64,000 nucleotides of DNA from Flavobacterium bernardetii. Its GTDB lineage: Bacteria > Bacteroidota > Bacteroidia > Flavobacteriales > Flavobacteriaceae. The DNA lies in assembly GCF_011305415.1 (NCBI RefSeq), contig NZ_JAANOQ010000009.1:1-64000 (forward strand), in the 5' to 3' direction. The translations under genes and the position numbers were made by a program. Under the pieces are notes generated by a model. That model was given only the letters and a program-made list of their open reading frames with translations, was not told the DNA's origin and ran no database searches. Of this stretch, positions 32,967 through 41,245 are shown one piece after another (position 1 is the stretch's first letter; each line of letters begins with the position of its first letter).

Positions 32967-33648
32967 ATATTCTTGTATCATCATTGAAGACGAACCTTTA
33001 GCTTTAGAAAAAACTAAGGGTTTTGTAGAGAAAACACCTTTTTTAAATTTGCTAGCCACATTTGATGATGCGTTGGAAGGATTAGCGTTTTTAAAATCTA
33101 ATAAAGTAGATTTACTTTTTTTAGACATCAATTTAGATGAGTTGTCAGGTATTGAATTGCTGGAAAATTCCAAATTAAATTGTCAGGTAATCATCACAAC
33201 CGCTTATTCAGAATATGCTTTAAAAGGGTATGAACTTAACGTTACAGATTATTTATTAAAACCTTTTACATTTGAAAGATTTTTGCAGGCTGTGGATAAA
33301 ATTCAAGATAATAATTTGGTTAATCACAAGGAATTAAATTCTAAATTTATTTTTATTAAAACCGAGAGTCGATTAGAAAAAGTCAATATTGATGAAATTC
33401 TATTCATTGAAGGAATGCGAGATTATAGAAGAATTCATACCATAAATAAAAGAATAATGACACTTCAAAATTTTTCTGAATTAGAACAGCTTCTTCCTGC
33501 AAATTTAATTTGTCGTGTACACAAATCGTATATGGTTGCCATCAGTAAAATTGATGAAATCGAACGAAGCAGAATAAAAATTTCAAAAGAAATTATCCCC
33601 ATTTCAGAAACGTACCGCGATCATTTTTTCTCGCAAATTAAAAGCTAA
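32959..33648 (+). CDS. LytR/AlgR-family response regulator (LytTR)
   Basis: The 229-residue regulator has a receiver domain with acidic residues E10/D11, phospho-acceptor D56 in FLDINLDELSG and the KPF motif near 98. The LytTR DNA-binding domain (about 130-228) holds LICRVHKSYMVAISKID and IPISETYRD. It is coupled to the kinase upstream. A serine hydrolase gene follows after 146 bases and could be a target, but no binding site is recognised. Confidence 0.92.
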   Translation: MIKYSCIIIEDEPLALEKTKGFVEKTPFLNLLATFDDALEGLAFLKSNKVDLLFLDINLDELSGIELLENSKLNCQVIITTAYSEYALKGYELNVTDYLLKPFTFERFLQAVDKIQDNNLVNHKELNSKFIFIKTESRLEKVNIDEILFIEGMRDYRRIHTINKRIMTLQNFSELEQLLPANLICRVHKSYMVAISKIDEIERSRIKISKEIIPISETYRDHFFSQIKS

Positions 33649-33794
33649 AACTATAAATCTATACTATTTTAAAATTTGTCTTTTTGCAAAATTTCTTATT
33701 TTGCAGACATAAAAAAGGAGTTTGCATAATTAAGTTTTCTACTACTTTGTAAATCTTCACATTTGTTTCATTATTAACTTAATGATCTAAAAAA

Positions 33795-35438
33795 ATGAAA
33801 CAAATAATTTTTTTGTACTTCACAGTATTTACCACATTTTCAGTAACAAGTCAAAATATAACAAACGACATTGATGGTTTGTTTTCAATGCGGGAAAATT
33901 TAAACGGTCCAGGTGGTGTTGTTCTGGTAACTCAAAACAATAAAACGGTTTTTGAAAAAGCCTATGGTTTAGAAAATATTTCATATAAAATTCCAAATAC
34001 TTCAGAAAGTGTTTTTAATATTGGTTCCATGTCAAAGCAATTTACCGCAATGGGAATTGTTTTATTACAAATGGAAGGTAAGTTATCTATTGATGACGAT
34101 ATTAAAAAATATTTACCGGAACTAAATAATTTTGGAAAACCAATAACTATTAGGCATTTATTACATCATACGAGTGGGTTTAGAAGTTCTCCGGAATTGT
34201 TTGGACTTGCTGGATGGCGAGATGGTGATGCAATCTCAAATGAAGATTTTTATCGTTATTTAACAAAACAAACGGCATTGAATTTTGAACCGGGTTCAGA
34301 ATATATGTATACTAATTCAGGTTATATTTTACTTGCGAAAATTATTGAAAACGTTTCAAAACAGAATTTTAAAAGTTGGATGAAGGAAAAAATCTTTCAG
34401 CCGCTTCAAATGAATGCTACTTTTATAGAAGAAAACAGTTCTAATGTAGTTTCAAAAGTAGCAACTTCTTACTCAGAAATCGAACCTTCAGTTTTTAATT
34501 ATGTTGAGAACAACGATTTAACATATGGAGCTTCAAATGTATATTCTACAAGTAAAGATGTTTTAAAATGGATGAAAAATTTTAATGAAGCTTCGATGAA
34601 TTGGAAAAGTGCTTTCGAAATGCTTAAAACTGTAGATGTTTTAAATTCGGGTCAAAAAAACAATTATGGTTTTGGAGTTTTTGTGGACGATTTTTTCGGA
34701 AATCATAGAATTCAACATACTGGTGCTATTGCAGGTTTTCGATCCGTAATGTATAGTTATCCTGATGATAATTTAGAAATTATAATACTATCCAATTTTG
34801 CATCCAATCAATTATCAAAAACAGCTGATCAAATTAGCCAACTTTTTTTGCAAAGCAAATTACTTTCTGAAACCTATCCGGAAGAAATTAAGCCCATTAC
34901 CCTAAATAATGAAGTTTTAAAAAAATATGAAGGAATGTATTGGAGTGATAAGAATAACTATTCTCGAAAAATTTATGTAGAAAATAATACCTTATGGTAT
35001 TTGCGTAGTAACAATAAAAAATCACCATTAATTCCTATTACATCAACTGAATTTCAAATGGGAGGTATTAATGAAAAGTTGCTTGTAAAATTTGATATCA
35101 AAACGAATACAATGAAATTGATTTCCGCAGACAATTCAATAGATGTTTTTGAAAAATACGTGGATAAACCACTTTTAGTAGAAGACTTAAAAGAATATAC
35201 AGGAACGTTTTATAGCTCTGAGTTAGAAACTTATTATACTATTAGTTTAAAAGATGATAAACTAATTGGATATCATAGTCGTTTTGGCGAATTTGACATT
35301 CAAATTTTAAAACAAGATGTTTTGAGTTGGTCAGGAATGGCTGTTTCAAAATATAAAAGAAACAAAAAAGGAAGTATTACGGGTTTAACTATTACGATGA
35401 GTAGAATTCGGGATTTGTGGTTTGAAAAAAAACAGTAA
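33795..35438 (+). CDS. Beta-lactamase-family serine hydrolase (class C fold), secreted
   Basis: The 547-residue protein has a signal peptide (KQIIFLYFTVFTTFSVTSQ). Residues about 25-360 hold the penicillin-binding/beta-lactamase fold, with the SxxK motif in NIGSMSKQF, YTNSGY as the YxN motif and HTGAIAGF as the KTG-equivalent. The C-terminal 180 residues form a beta-rich domain seen in similar Bacteroidota esterases/peptidases. Most such proteins are esterases or D-amino peptidases, so antibiotic resistance should not be assumed. It lies next to a two-component system. Confidence 0.88.
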   Translation: MKQIIFLYFTVFTTFSVTSQNITNDIDGLFSMRENLNGPGGVVLVTQNNKTVFEKAYGLENISYKIPNTSESVFNIGSMSKQFTAMGIVLLQMEGKLSIDDDIKKYLPELNNFGKPITIRHLLHHTSGFRSSPELFGLAGWRDGDAISNEDFYRYLTKQTALNFEPGSEYMYTNSGYILLAKIIENVSKQNFKSWMKEKIFQPLQMNATFIEENSSNVVSKVATSYSEIEPSVFNYVENNDLTYGASNVYSTSKDVLKWMKNFNEASMNWKSAFEMLKTVDVLNSGQKNNYGFGVFVDDFFGNHRIQHTGAIAGFRSVMYSYPDDNLEIIILSNFASNQLSKTADQISQLFLQSKLLSETYPEEIKPITLNNEVLKKYEGMYWSDKNNYSRKIYVENNTLWYLRSNNKKSPLIPITSTEFQMGGINEKLLVKFDIKTNTMKLISADNSIDVFEKYVDKPLLVEDLKEYTGTFYSSELETYYTISLKDDKLIGYHSRFGEFDIQILKQDVLSWSGMAVSKYKRNKKGSITGLTITMSRIRDLWFEKKQ

Positions 35439-35440
35439 TA

Positions 35441-35545
35441 AAATGTAATTATTATAGAAACTTTATTATATCAGCAAGTGACTTACTAGTATTAGATGCT
35501 TTGGCGACTTCGTACAATGATTATAAAGTTTTGAAGAGGAATTAA
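35441..35545 (+). pseudogene. 3' remnant of a paralogue of the CarboxypepD-regulatory-like gene
   Basis: 34 codons plus a stop are open here and align without gaps to the last codons of the gene at 30994-31758. The shared core is LDALATSYNDYKVLKR. Nucleotide differences are mostly silent, e.g. GCTACTTCATAT versus GCGACTTCGTAC. No start or upstream half remains. The fragment begins three bases after the serine hydrolase stop, and its own stop overlaps the end of the next, convergent gene. Confidence 0.85.
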
Positions 35546-36165
35546 GAAACCCAATCACAACCTTTTTCTATAATTACCCAATTGTTTTCTTTTTTTTCTA
35601 AAAAATAATGAAGACCTTCTCCGCATAATTCTCCACAATGTATAGAAATTTCTATGTATGCGAATCGAAGATTTTTTGAAAATAATGGTTTTGACATAGT
35701 TGCAAAACCATTTTTTCCAAATACCTTTTCGTATTTCTGCCAGTATTCCTCAGGATTTACTTTGTACTTTTTCTCAAATCTATCTATGTATATTTGCTTA
35801 TATGAGAATAGATGAGGTATTTTTTCATCTTTTTTAATATTCTCTATTTGATGCATGGTAGTTTCATAATCATTTAAAACAAAATAATTAGAATATTTCA
35901 TGTGACCAGGAATGTCTTTTTTGTTTTCTTTATAATTAAAATATTCACTTTTGTAATAAATATATTTTACATGTTTAAGTGCGTCAGTTTTGTTCTTTAA
36001 GAAAAAGTCTAAAACCTCAGTAGTTTCTTTATTTGTCTTTTTATCAAAGTTTGTGAAACTCTTTGTTTTTAAAGTATCTTTTTTGATCTCTGAATTTTGT
36101 AAAGATTTGTCTTGTTTAAATGAAACAAAAAATAAAAGCAAAACCAATAGTGATAGTTTCTTCAT
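35542..36165 (-). CDS. Hypothetical secreted protein, 207 aa
   Basis: No family is recognised. The protein has a signal peptide (KKLSLLVLLLFFVSFKQ), a Lys-rich linker and a mixed domain with YFLEKKENNWVIIEKGCDWVS at the C-terminus, a style common in small exported Bacteroidota proteins. A Cys pair occurs in HCGELCGEG. Its 3' end overlaps the paralogue remnant on the other strand by four bases. It lies four bases downstream of the trmH-family gene, possibly in one transcript. Confidence 0.7.
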   Translation of the reverse strand: MKKLSLLVLLLFFVSFKQDKSLQNSEIKKDTLKTKSFTNFDKKTNKETTEVLDFFLKNKTDALKHVKYIYYKSEYFNYKENKKDIPGHMKYSNYFVLNDYETTMHQIENIKKDEKIPHLFSYKQIYIDRFEKKYKVNPEEYWQKYEKVFGKNGFATMSKPLFSKNLRFAYIEISIHCGELCGEGLHYFLEKKENNWVIIEKGCDWVS

Positions 36166-36168
36166 AAC

Positions 36169-36843
36169 TTAGAATTTACTTGGCTCTTCTTCCACAAACT
36201 GCTTCTCAATATAATCAATATCTTTAATCGTTTTTCTGGTCCAATCTAAACGTTTTTCTAATACTTCATCTTCGGTTAATTGCCAAGCAATATCTGTATG
36301 ACGCATTCTATTCGTTATGTCTTGAATCACTAAAGCTGCCGATACAGAAATGTTTAAACTTTCGGTAAAACCAACCATTGGAATTTTTATAAAACCATCT
36401 GCTTCTTTCATTACTTCTTCAGAAAGCCCATCAATCTCAGTTCCGAAAAATATCGCTGATTTTTTAGTCACATCAAATTCATCTAACATGCAAGATTCGT
36501 TATGTGGTGTAGTAGCAATAATTTGATAACCTTGTGCTCTTAAACTCGCAATACAGCTTTTCATGTCGTGATGCTGATTGATATCTACCCATTTTTCGGC
36601 ACCCATGGCAATTTGCTTGTCAATGGCTTTTCCGTAACGTTGCTCTACAATATGTAAATTCTGAATTCCAAAAACCTCGCAACTACGCATCACTGCACTG
36701 GTATTGTGCAATTGAAACACATCTTCCATAGCAATCGTAAAATGATTAGTTCTGTTTTTTAGCACATCTATAAATCTGTTTTTTCTGTTTTCAGACATGA
36801 AGTTCTCTAAATATTCTAATAAAGCGAGTTTGTTTTTTGGCAT
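36169..36843 (-). CDS. trmH: TrmH-family (SpoU) RNA 2'-O-methyltransferase
   Basis: I start at ATG 36841-36843 (PKNKLALLEYLENF). The frame is open further upstream, but that part runs into an intergenic repeat and reads unlike a protein start. The SpoU knot is clear: TNHFTIAMEDVFQLHNTSAVMRSCEVFG (motif 1 Asn/Arg), IFFGTEIDGLSEE (motif 2) and FTESLNISVSAALVI (motif 3). The overall form is like tRNA Gm18 methyltransferase TrmH, though the target is inference. Confidence 0.9.
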   Translation of the reverse strand: MPKNKLALLEYLENFMSENRKNRFIDVLKNRTNHFTIAMEDVFQLHNTSAVMRSCEVFGIQNLHIVEQRYGKAIDKQIAMGAEKWVDINQHHDMKSCIASLRAQGYQIIATTPHNESCMLDEFDVTKKSAIFFGTEIDGLSEEVMKEADGFIKIPMVGFTESLNISVSAALVIQDITNRMRHTDIAWQLTEDEVLEKRLDWTRKTIKDIDYIEKQFVEEEPSKF

Positions 36844-36871
36844 TTTCTTAAATTTACTGCAAATATAAAAA

Positions 36872-36992
36872 ATTAGCCCCGATAGTAGCGGCATCCTTTT
36901 TATTTTGTTAGTTGCGATTTTACTCTGAGTTTTTTGAAGTGCTTTCTAAGGGAATAAAATAAAAAGATATAGCGAATAGCGGGAAATAGCTT
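36872..36992. repeat. dispersed flavobacterial intergenic element, copy 2
   Basis: TAGCCCCGATAGTAGCGGCA, then TCC and a T-run (to 36900), opens the element. AAAAAGATATAGCG followed by AATAGCGGGAAATAGC (36961-36990) closes it. The element at about 690-800 has the same ends in the same order. It fills the spacer between divergent trmH and the sirtuin gene and may carry regulatory signals for either. Confidence 0.65.
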
Positions 36993-37004
36993 CAAATAAA
37001 GAAT

Positions 37005-37682
37005 ATGAAAAAAATAGTAGTTTTAACAGGAGCAGGAATGAGTGCCGAAAGCGGAATTTCTACCTTCAGAGATTCAAACGGACTTTGGGAAAATCACGAT
37101 ATTATGGAAGTTGCTTCGCCAATTGGTTGGAAGAATAATCCAGCTTTGGTTTTGGATTTTTATAATAAACGTCGTGCGCAGTTGAAAGAAGTTCAACCGA
37201 ATAAAGGTCATGAAATTTTAGCCGAGTTAGAAGAAAATTTCAACATTCAAATTATTACTCAAAACGTAGATAATTTACACGAACGTGCTGGAAGTAAAAA
37301 CATTTTGCATTTGCATGGCGAATTGGTAAAAGTACGTGGTGAGTTTTCAGAAAATGAAAGTATTTATTGGGAAACCGATATTCATTTGGGAGATGTAAAC
37401 GAAAATGCAGAACAATTACGACCAGATATTGTATGGTTTGGCGAGCAAGTCCCTGCAATAGATTTAGCGATTCCACACATGCAAACAGCTGATGTTGTCA
37501 TTATCATCGGAACGTCGTTACAAGTATATCCAGCTGCAGGTTTAATGCATTATGCGAAATCTCACGTTCCAGTTTATTATATCGATCCGAATCCAGCAAC
37601 CATTTACGATTTAGCTAATCCATTAGAAGTTTTACCCATGAGTGCGAGTGAAGGCATGGAGATTTTGAAAGAGAAATTATAA
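37005..37682 (+). CDS. cobB: Sirtuin-family NAD-dependent protein deacylase
   Basis: The 225-residue enzyme has the NAD-binding GAGMSAESGISTFRDSNGLWE, the TQNVDNLHERAGS motif and catalytic His in LHLHGEL. LVLDFYNKRRAQL carries the Tyr and Arg that favour succinyl or malonyl lysine in class III sirtuins. The zinc-finger region between LHGEL and IVWFGEQVP contains no cysteine at all, so the usual four-Cys zinc site is missing. The rest of the fold appears complete. It removes acyl groups from lysines in the cytoplasm. Confidence 0.92.
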   Translation: MKKIVVLTGAGMSAESGISTFRDSNGLWENHDIMEVASPIGWKNNPALVLDFYNKRRAQLKEVQPNKGHEILAELEENFNIQIITQNVDNLHERAGSKNILHLHGELVKVRGEFSENESIYWETDIHLGDVNENAEQLRPDIVWFGEQVPAIDLAIPHMQTADVVIIIGTSLQVYPAAGLMHYAKSHVPVYYIDPNPATIYDLANPLEVLPMSASEGMEILKEKL

Positions 37683-37698
37683 GGCAAAATTACGAAAT

Positions 37699-37776
37699 CC
37701 TGCAAGGTCTTTTTTGGACCTTGTAGGTTTTATATAGTAAAGAAAAATACCTACAAGGTTTTGGAAACCTTGCAGG
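37699..37776. repeat. CCTGCAAGGT palindromic repeat pair
   Basis: Two hairpins in a row: CCTGCAAGGTC with GGACCTTGTAGG (37699-37727), then CCTACAAGGTTTT with AACCTTGCAGG (to 37776). The outer arms of the pair are also complementary (CCTGCAAGGT and ACCTTGCAGG). It is a typical Flavobacterium spacer palindrome lying just after the sirtuin gene. Confidence 0.75.
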
Positions 37777-37789
37777 AAATCAAAAAAAA

Positions 37790-37834
37790 TCCTTGGCGAC
37801 TTTGCGACTTTGTGGCAAAAAAAAAGTACTTTTG
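37790..37834 (+). promoter_or_regulatory. TTTGCGAC repeat merging into the purB promoter
   Basis: CCTTGGCGACTTTGCGACTT, then TGTGGCAAAA (37790-37820), is a second copy of the repeat at 7932-7963. It is followed directly by the -7 element TACTTTTG (37827-37834), 24 bases before the purB ATG. A TTG inside the repeat (37802-37804) is 22 bases from the -7 element and might serve as the -33 box. Confidence 0.5.
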
Positions 37835-37858
37835 CGCCTTAAATAACAACACAACATC

Positions 37859-39202
37859 ATGCAACTAACTGAATTAAATGCCGTATCGCCAATTGATGGT
37901 CGTTACAGAGGTAAAACCAAATCATTATCCGCTTATTTTTCTGAAGAAGCTTTAATTAAATATAGAGTTTTAGTTGAGGTAGAATATTTTATCGCTATGT
38001 GCGAATATAATGTGCCACAATTACAAGGTGTAGATAAGAACCTTTTCGGAAAATTGAGAGGTATTTATGAAAATTTTTCAACTGAAGATGCACTTTGGAT
38101 TAAAGAAACAGAAAAAACAACCAACCACGATGTAAAAGCGGTTGAATATTTTATCAAAAAGAAATTTGACGAATTCGGATTAGAAGCCTTTAAAGAATTC
38201 ATCCACTTCGGATTAACGTCTCAAGATATCAATAATACTGCGATTCCACTTTCTGCAAAAGAAGCTTTTGAAAATGTATATTTACCAAGCTTAATTGCAA
38301 TTGTACAAAAATTAAAAGAATTGGCTACAGAATGGAAAGACATTCCATTATTAGCTCGTACGCACGGACAACCCGCTTCACCAACGCGTTTAGGAAAAGA
38401 AATTTTAGTTTTCGTAGAACGAATTGAAGAGCAAATGCGTTTGTTATTCAATGTGCCTTTTGCCGCTAAATTTGGTGGGGCAACTGGAAATTATAACGCA
38501 CACAAAGTAGCGTATCCAAATCACGATTGGAAAGCTTTCGGATCTCAATTTGTTGAAGAAACTTTAGGATTACGTCACTCGTTTCCTACGACTCAAATTG
38601 AACATTACGATCATTTTGCAGCCTATTTCGATGCTTTAAAACGTATTAATACGATAGTAATCGATTTAGATAGAGATATTTGGACGTACGTTTCCATGGA
38701 CTATTTCAAACAGAAAATCAAAGCTGGTGAAATCGGTTCTTCAGCAATGCCACATAAAGTCAACCCAATTGATTTCGAAAATTCGGAAGGAAATTTAGGA
38801 ATTGCGAATGCGATTTTCGAACATTTATCTGCGAAATTACCTTTATCAAGATTACAACGTGATTTAACAGATAGTACGGTTTTACGTAATATCGGTGTGC
38901 CAATCGGACATACACTTATTGCATTTGAAGCGACTTTGAAAGGTTTAAATAAATTGTTGTTAAACGAACCAAAATTCGCTGAAGATTTAGAGAAAAACTG
39001 GGCAGTTGTAGCAGAAGCGATTCAAACAATCTTGCGTAGAGAAGGCTATCCAAATCCATACGAAGCGTTAAAAGATTTGACTAGAACAAATACGGTTATC
39101 AATAAAGATTCAATTCATGCGTTTATTGAAACGTTAAATGTTTCTGACGATATTAAAACAGAATTAAAAGCGATTACGCCAAGTAATTATTTGGGTATAT
39201 AA
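37859..39202 (+). CDS. purB: Adenylosuccinate lyase
   Basis: The 447-residue enzyme of the fumarase/aspartase superfamily acts twice in purine synthesis: SAICAR to AICAR and adenylosuccinate to AMP. Motifs are LNAVSPIDGRYRGKT at the N-terminus, HFGLTSQDINNTA, ARTHGQPASPTRLGKE and the signature loop GSSAMPHKVNPIDFENSEGN. The PurB type is the E. coli-like long form. The gene has its own promoter and terminator. Confidence 0.95.
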   Translation: MQLTELNAVSPIDGRYRGKTKSLSAYFSEEALIKYRVLVEVEYFIAMCEYNVPQLQGVDKNLFGKLRGIYENFSTEDALWIKETEKTTNHDVKAVEYFIKKKFDEFGLEAFKEFIHFGLTSQDINNTAIPLSAKEAFENVYLPSLIAIVQKLKELATEWKDIPLLARTHGQPASPTRLGKEILVFVERIEEQMRLLFNVPFAAKFGGATGNYNAHKVAYPNHDWKAFGSQFVEETLGLRHSFPTTQIEHYDHFAAYFDALKRINTIVIDLDRDIWTYVSMDYFKQKIKAGEIGSSAMPHKVNPIDFENSEGNLGIANAIFEHLSAKLPLSRLQRDLTDSTVLRNIGVPIGHTLIAFEATLKGLNKLLLNEPKFAEDLEKNWAVVAEAIQTILRREGYPNPYEALKDLTRTNTVINKDSIHAFIETLNVSDDIKTELKAITPSNYLGI

Positions 39203-39208
39203 TTTTGT

Positions 39209-39232
39209 CATTCTGAACTTGTTTCAGAATCT
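39209..39232. repeat. TTCTGAACTTGTTTCAGAA repeat
   Basis: A short palindrome-cored phrase, TCTGAACTTGTTTCAGA, also found at about 540-556 and 49901-49917. It lies seven bases after the purB stop. Confidence 0.8.
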
Positions 39233-39241
39233 AATAAACAG

Positions 39242-39278
39242 AAATCCTGCTAATTCATTTTGGCGGGATTTTTTTTTG
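39242..39278 (+). terminator. purB terminator
   Basis: AAATCCTGC (39242-39250) pairs with GCGGGATTT (39263-39271), nine pairs with one G-T, followed by a T-run. Confidence 0.8.
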
Positions 39279-39336
39279 TTATACCTGTGATTGCAATTTT
39301 ACTAAAATAGTATTCGTAATATTTAAAATTGTAATG

Positions 39337-39344
39337 TATATTTG
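39337..39344 (+). promoter_or_regulatory. -7 element TATATTTG before the AAA/TOPRIM-like pair
   Basis: A perfect TAnnTTTG is located 17 bases before ATG 39362. No TTG stands at the right distance, so strength is uncertain. Confidence 0.5.
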
Positions 39345-39361
39345 TACTAATAATTAAATTT

Positions 39362-40570
39362 ATGGAAAATAATCTTTATTTAAAAGAAGTTAAACTCTCG
39401 GGGTACAAATCTATTATTGATGTTGATGTTGAGTTTCAAAATGGACTTAATGTTATTATTGGTAAAAATGCAGCTGGTAAAACTAATTTTTTGAAATTTC
39501 TCACTAAAATATTGTCATTTAAGTATGAGAGTTTAAATAACTTTTATGCGGAATTTCTTTTTAAAAATGAAAAAAAAAATGTTTTCAAGTCTCAACGAAA
39601 TATTGAAATAGATGAATTGTTTAATTCGAATAATTTATCAAACAAAGTGGATTATGAATTAATCGTTGATGGTAAAATTATAAAAGACAAGAAAGGAAAT
39701 GACGAAACTATTATTTTTGATAAATTTGAAAAAAATAAAATAGTTTTTGATACTACTTTTATTTGTCACGGTATTTTTAAAGATTATTTAATTGTTGATA
39801 AACCATATTCTTTTAGAATTGATAATTCTAAATTTAGATGGTCAAATGATTTACAAAGCATTTTTGGAAATCCATCTAATCCCTATTTTATTAAATGTTT
39901 GACATTAGATTTTATTTTAGGAATTATGAATTTAAAAGAAGAATTTGATTTAGATAATTTTAAGGAGCTTTTTAAAAATATTTTTAATAAAACTGAAAAA
40001 ATCAAATCAACTTTAAAAAAATATTCACCTATTGAAGATATTAAATTTAGTGATAATTTTAATATTTTTATAAGTGATGATAAAGAGACTATTTCTGTTA
40101 ATAATATTTTTATTGAGTTTAAGATTGATGGTAATTGGTTGCCGTTTTCAAGTTTGTCAGATGGTACAAAACGTCTGTTTTATATTATTTCAGAAGTGTT
40201 TGAAAATGACGAAAACACACATGTAAGACCAACAAATATTGGTAAGTATGAAGGTCAAAATCAAATAAGTAGAATTATTTTGATTGAGGAACCTGAATTA
40301 GGCATTCATCCGCATCAATTTCATAAATTGATGGAGTTTTTGAAATTAGAAGCTCAAAATAAGCAAATAATTATCACAACTCATTCTCCTCAAGCTTTAG
40401 ATGCTATAAATTCAAATGAGTTAAGTAGAATTGTCATAGCGTATTCTACAAGTTCAAAAGAAGGTACTAAACTTCGTCATTTAAATGAAAATGAAATTGT
40501 AAAAGCTAATGAATATATAAAAGAAGATTTTTTAAGTGATTATTGGCTTTATTCGGATTTAGAAAAATAA
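39362..40570 (+). CDS. AAA-family ATPase of the OLD/AAA15 type (putative defence ATPase)
   Basis: The 402-residue protein is an ABC-like AAA ATPase. Walker A is GKNAAGKT at 34-41 (after LNVIIGKN), the signature-like stretch is SLSDGTKRLFYI near 260, and Walker B is IILIEEPELGIHPHQF at about 305-320. A switch follows as IIITTHSPQALDAI. There is no long coiled coil and no C-terminal TOPRIM domain, unlike full-length OLD. The next gene, four bases on, supplies a TOPRIM-like protein. Such pairs are known among anti-phage systems (for example PARIS and AbiL), but this exact pair is not one I can name. The gene is very A/T-rich. Confidence 0.82.
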   Translation: MENNLYLKEVKLSGYKSIIDVDVEFQNGLNVIIGKNAAGKTNFLKFLTKILSFKYESLNNFYAEFLFKNEKKNVFKSQRNIEIDELFNSNNLSNKVDYELIVDGKIIKDKKGNDETIIFDKFEKNKIVFDTTFICHGIFKDYLIVDKPYSFRIDNSKFRWSNDLQSIFGNPSNPYFIKCLTLDFILGIMNLKEEFDLDNFKELFKNIFNKTEKIKSTLKKYSPIEDIKFSDNFNIFISDDKETISVNNIFIEFKIDGNWLPFSSLSDGTKRLFYIISEVFENDENTHVRPTNIGKYEGQNQISRIILIEEPELGIHPHQFHKLMEFLKLEAQNKQIIITTHSPQALDAINSNELSRIVIAYSTSSKEGTKLRHLNENEIVKANEYIKEDFLSDYWLYSDLEK

Positions 40571-40574
40571 TTTT

Positions 40575-41135
40575 ATGAAGATAGGGTTGGTTGGAGAAGC
40601 TCCGAATGATACTGAGTCAATAAAGAATCTTTTGAGAAAAAAATATGAAGATTTTGAATTTGTTTCAATGTTGAATATAATTAATGGATCTAGTTTAGAT
40701 AGTCAAAAGACTAAGAGGTTTTTAAGAATTGAGTATCAACTTCAAAAACCAGACATTGTTGTTTTTATTCGTGATTTAGATTCAACTTGGCCAAATAGAA
40801 CTAAATTATATGAAAGAAAGGATTATTTTACGAGTTCTAATAGTGTAGTTGATAAAAAAGGAATTCCTTTATTGCATATTTATGAAATTGAAGCGCTTTT
40901 GTTGACAGATGTTGAAACATTCAATAGGATTTATGGTGCTGAATTGGAAGAGGTTGAAAATGTGATGTTAATAGAGGAACCTAAAGAGTATTTGAAATTT
41001 GCATCAAAAAAATATAACGAATCACATAATGCGGACTTATTCAAATTAATTGATTTTGAGAAAACTTTGAATTGTTTATATTTCAATGAATTTATTAAAA
41101 AATTAAATAAATTTATAGAGAGAATTAATGCTTAA
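40575..41135 (+). CDS. TOPRIM-like putative nuclease partner, 186 aa
   Basis: The protein opens with MKIGLVGEAPNDTESI, where Glu8 after a hydrophobic strand fits the TOPRIM glutamate. After KPDIVVFIRDLDS (Asp67 and Asp69) comes a DxD motif. PLLHIYEIEALLLTD resembles a conserved stretch of DUF4276-like proteins. This is the expected fold of OLD-type nuclease partners. It starts four bases after the ATPase stop and ends before a terminator, so the two are one operon. I infer an effector role, cutting DNA or RNA when the ATPase is triggered; it is untested. Confidence 0.68.
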   Translation: MKIGLVGEAPNDTESIKNLLRKKYEDFEFVSMLNIINGSSLDSQKTKRFLRIEYQLQKPDIVVFIRDLDSTWPNRTKLYERKDYFTSSNSVVDKKGIPLLHIYEIEALLLTDVETFNRIYGAELEEVENVMLIEEPKEYLKFASKKYNESHNADLFKLIDFEKTLNCLYFNEFIKKLNKFIERINA

Positions 41136-41145
41136 ATAAAGTGAA

Positions 41146-41177
41146 AAAAAATCCATTTCGTAAGAAATGGATTTTTT
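41146..41177 (+). terminator. Terminator of the AAA/TOPRIM-like pair
   Basis: AAAAAATCCATTTC pairs with GAAATGGATTTTTT around a short loop, followed by T residues. Confidence 0.88.
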
Positions 41178-41245
41178 TTATTTCAATTAAATAAATTTTA
41201 ACTAAAATAAAACTCAATATTTAACGTTTTAATAAAAAGTGAAAA

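Noticed and set aside
33795..35438. Serine hydrolase considered as an antibiotic-resistance beta-lactamase
   Set aside because: The long C-terminal beta domain and general family pattern fit esterase/peptidase relatives; no evidence supports resistance.
36844..36894. Longer N-terminus for the TrmH-family protein
   Set aside because: The extra codons lie in the intergenic repeat and the A/T spacer, and the family start fits ATG 36843.
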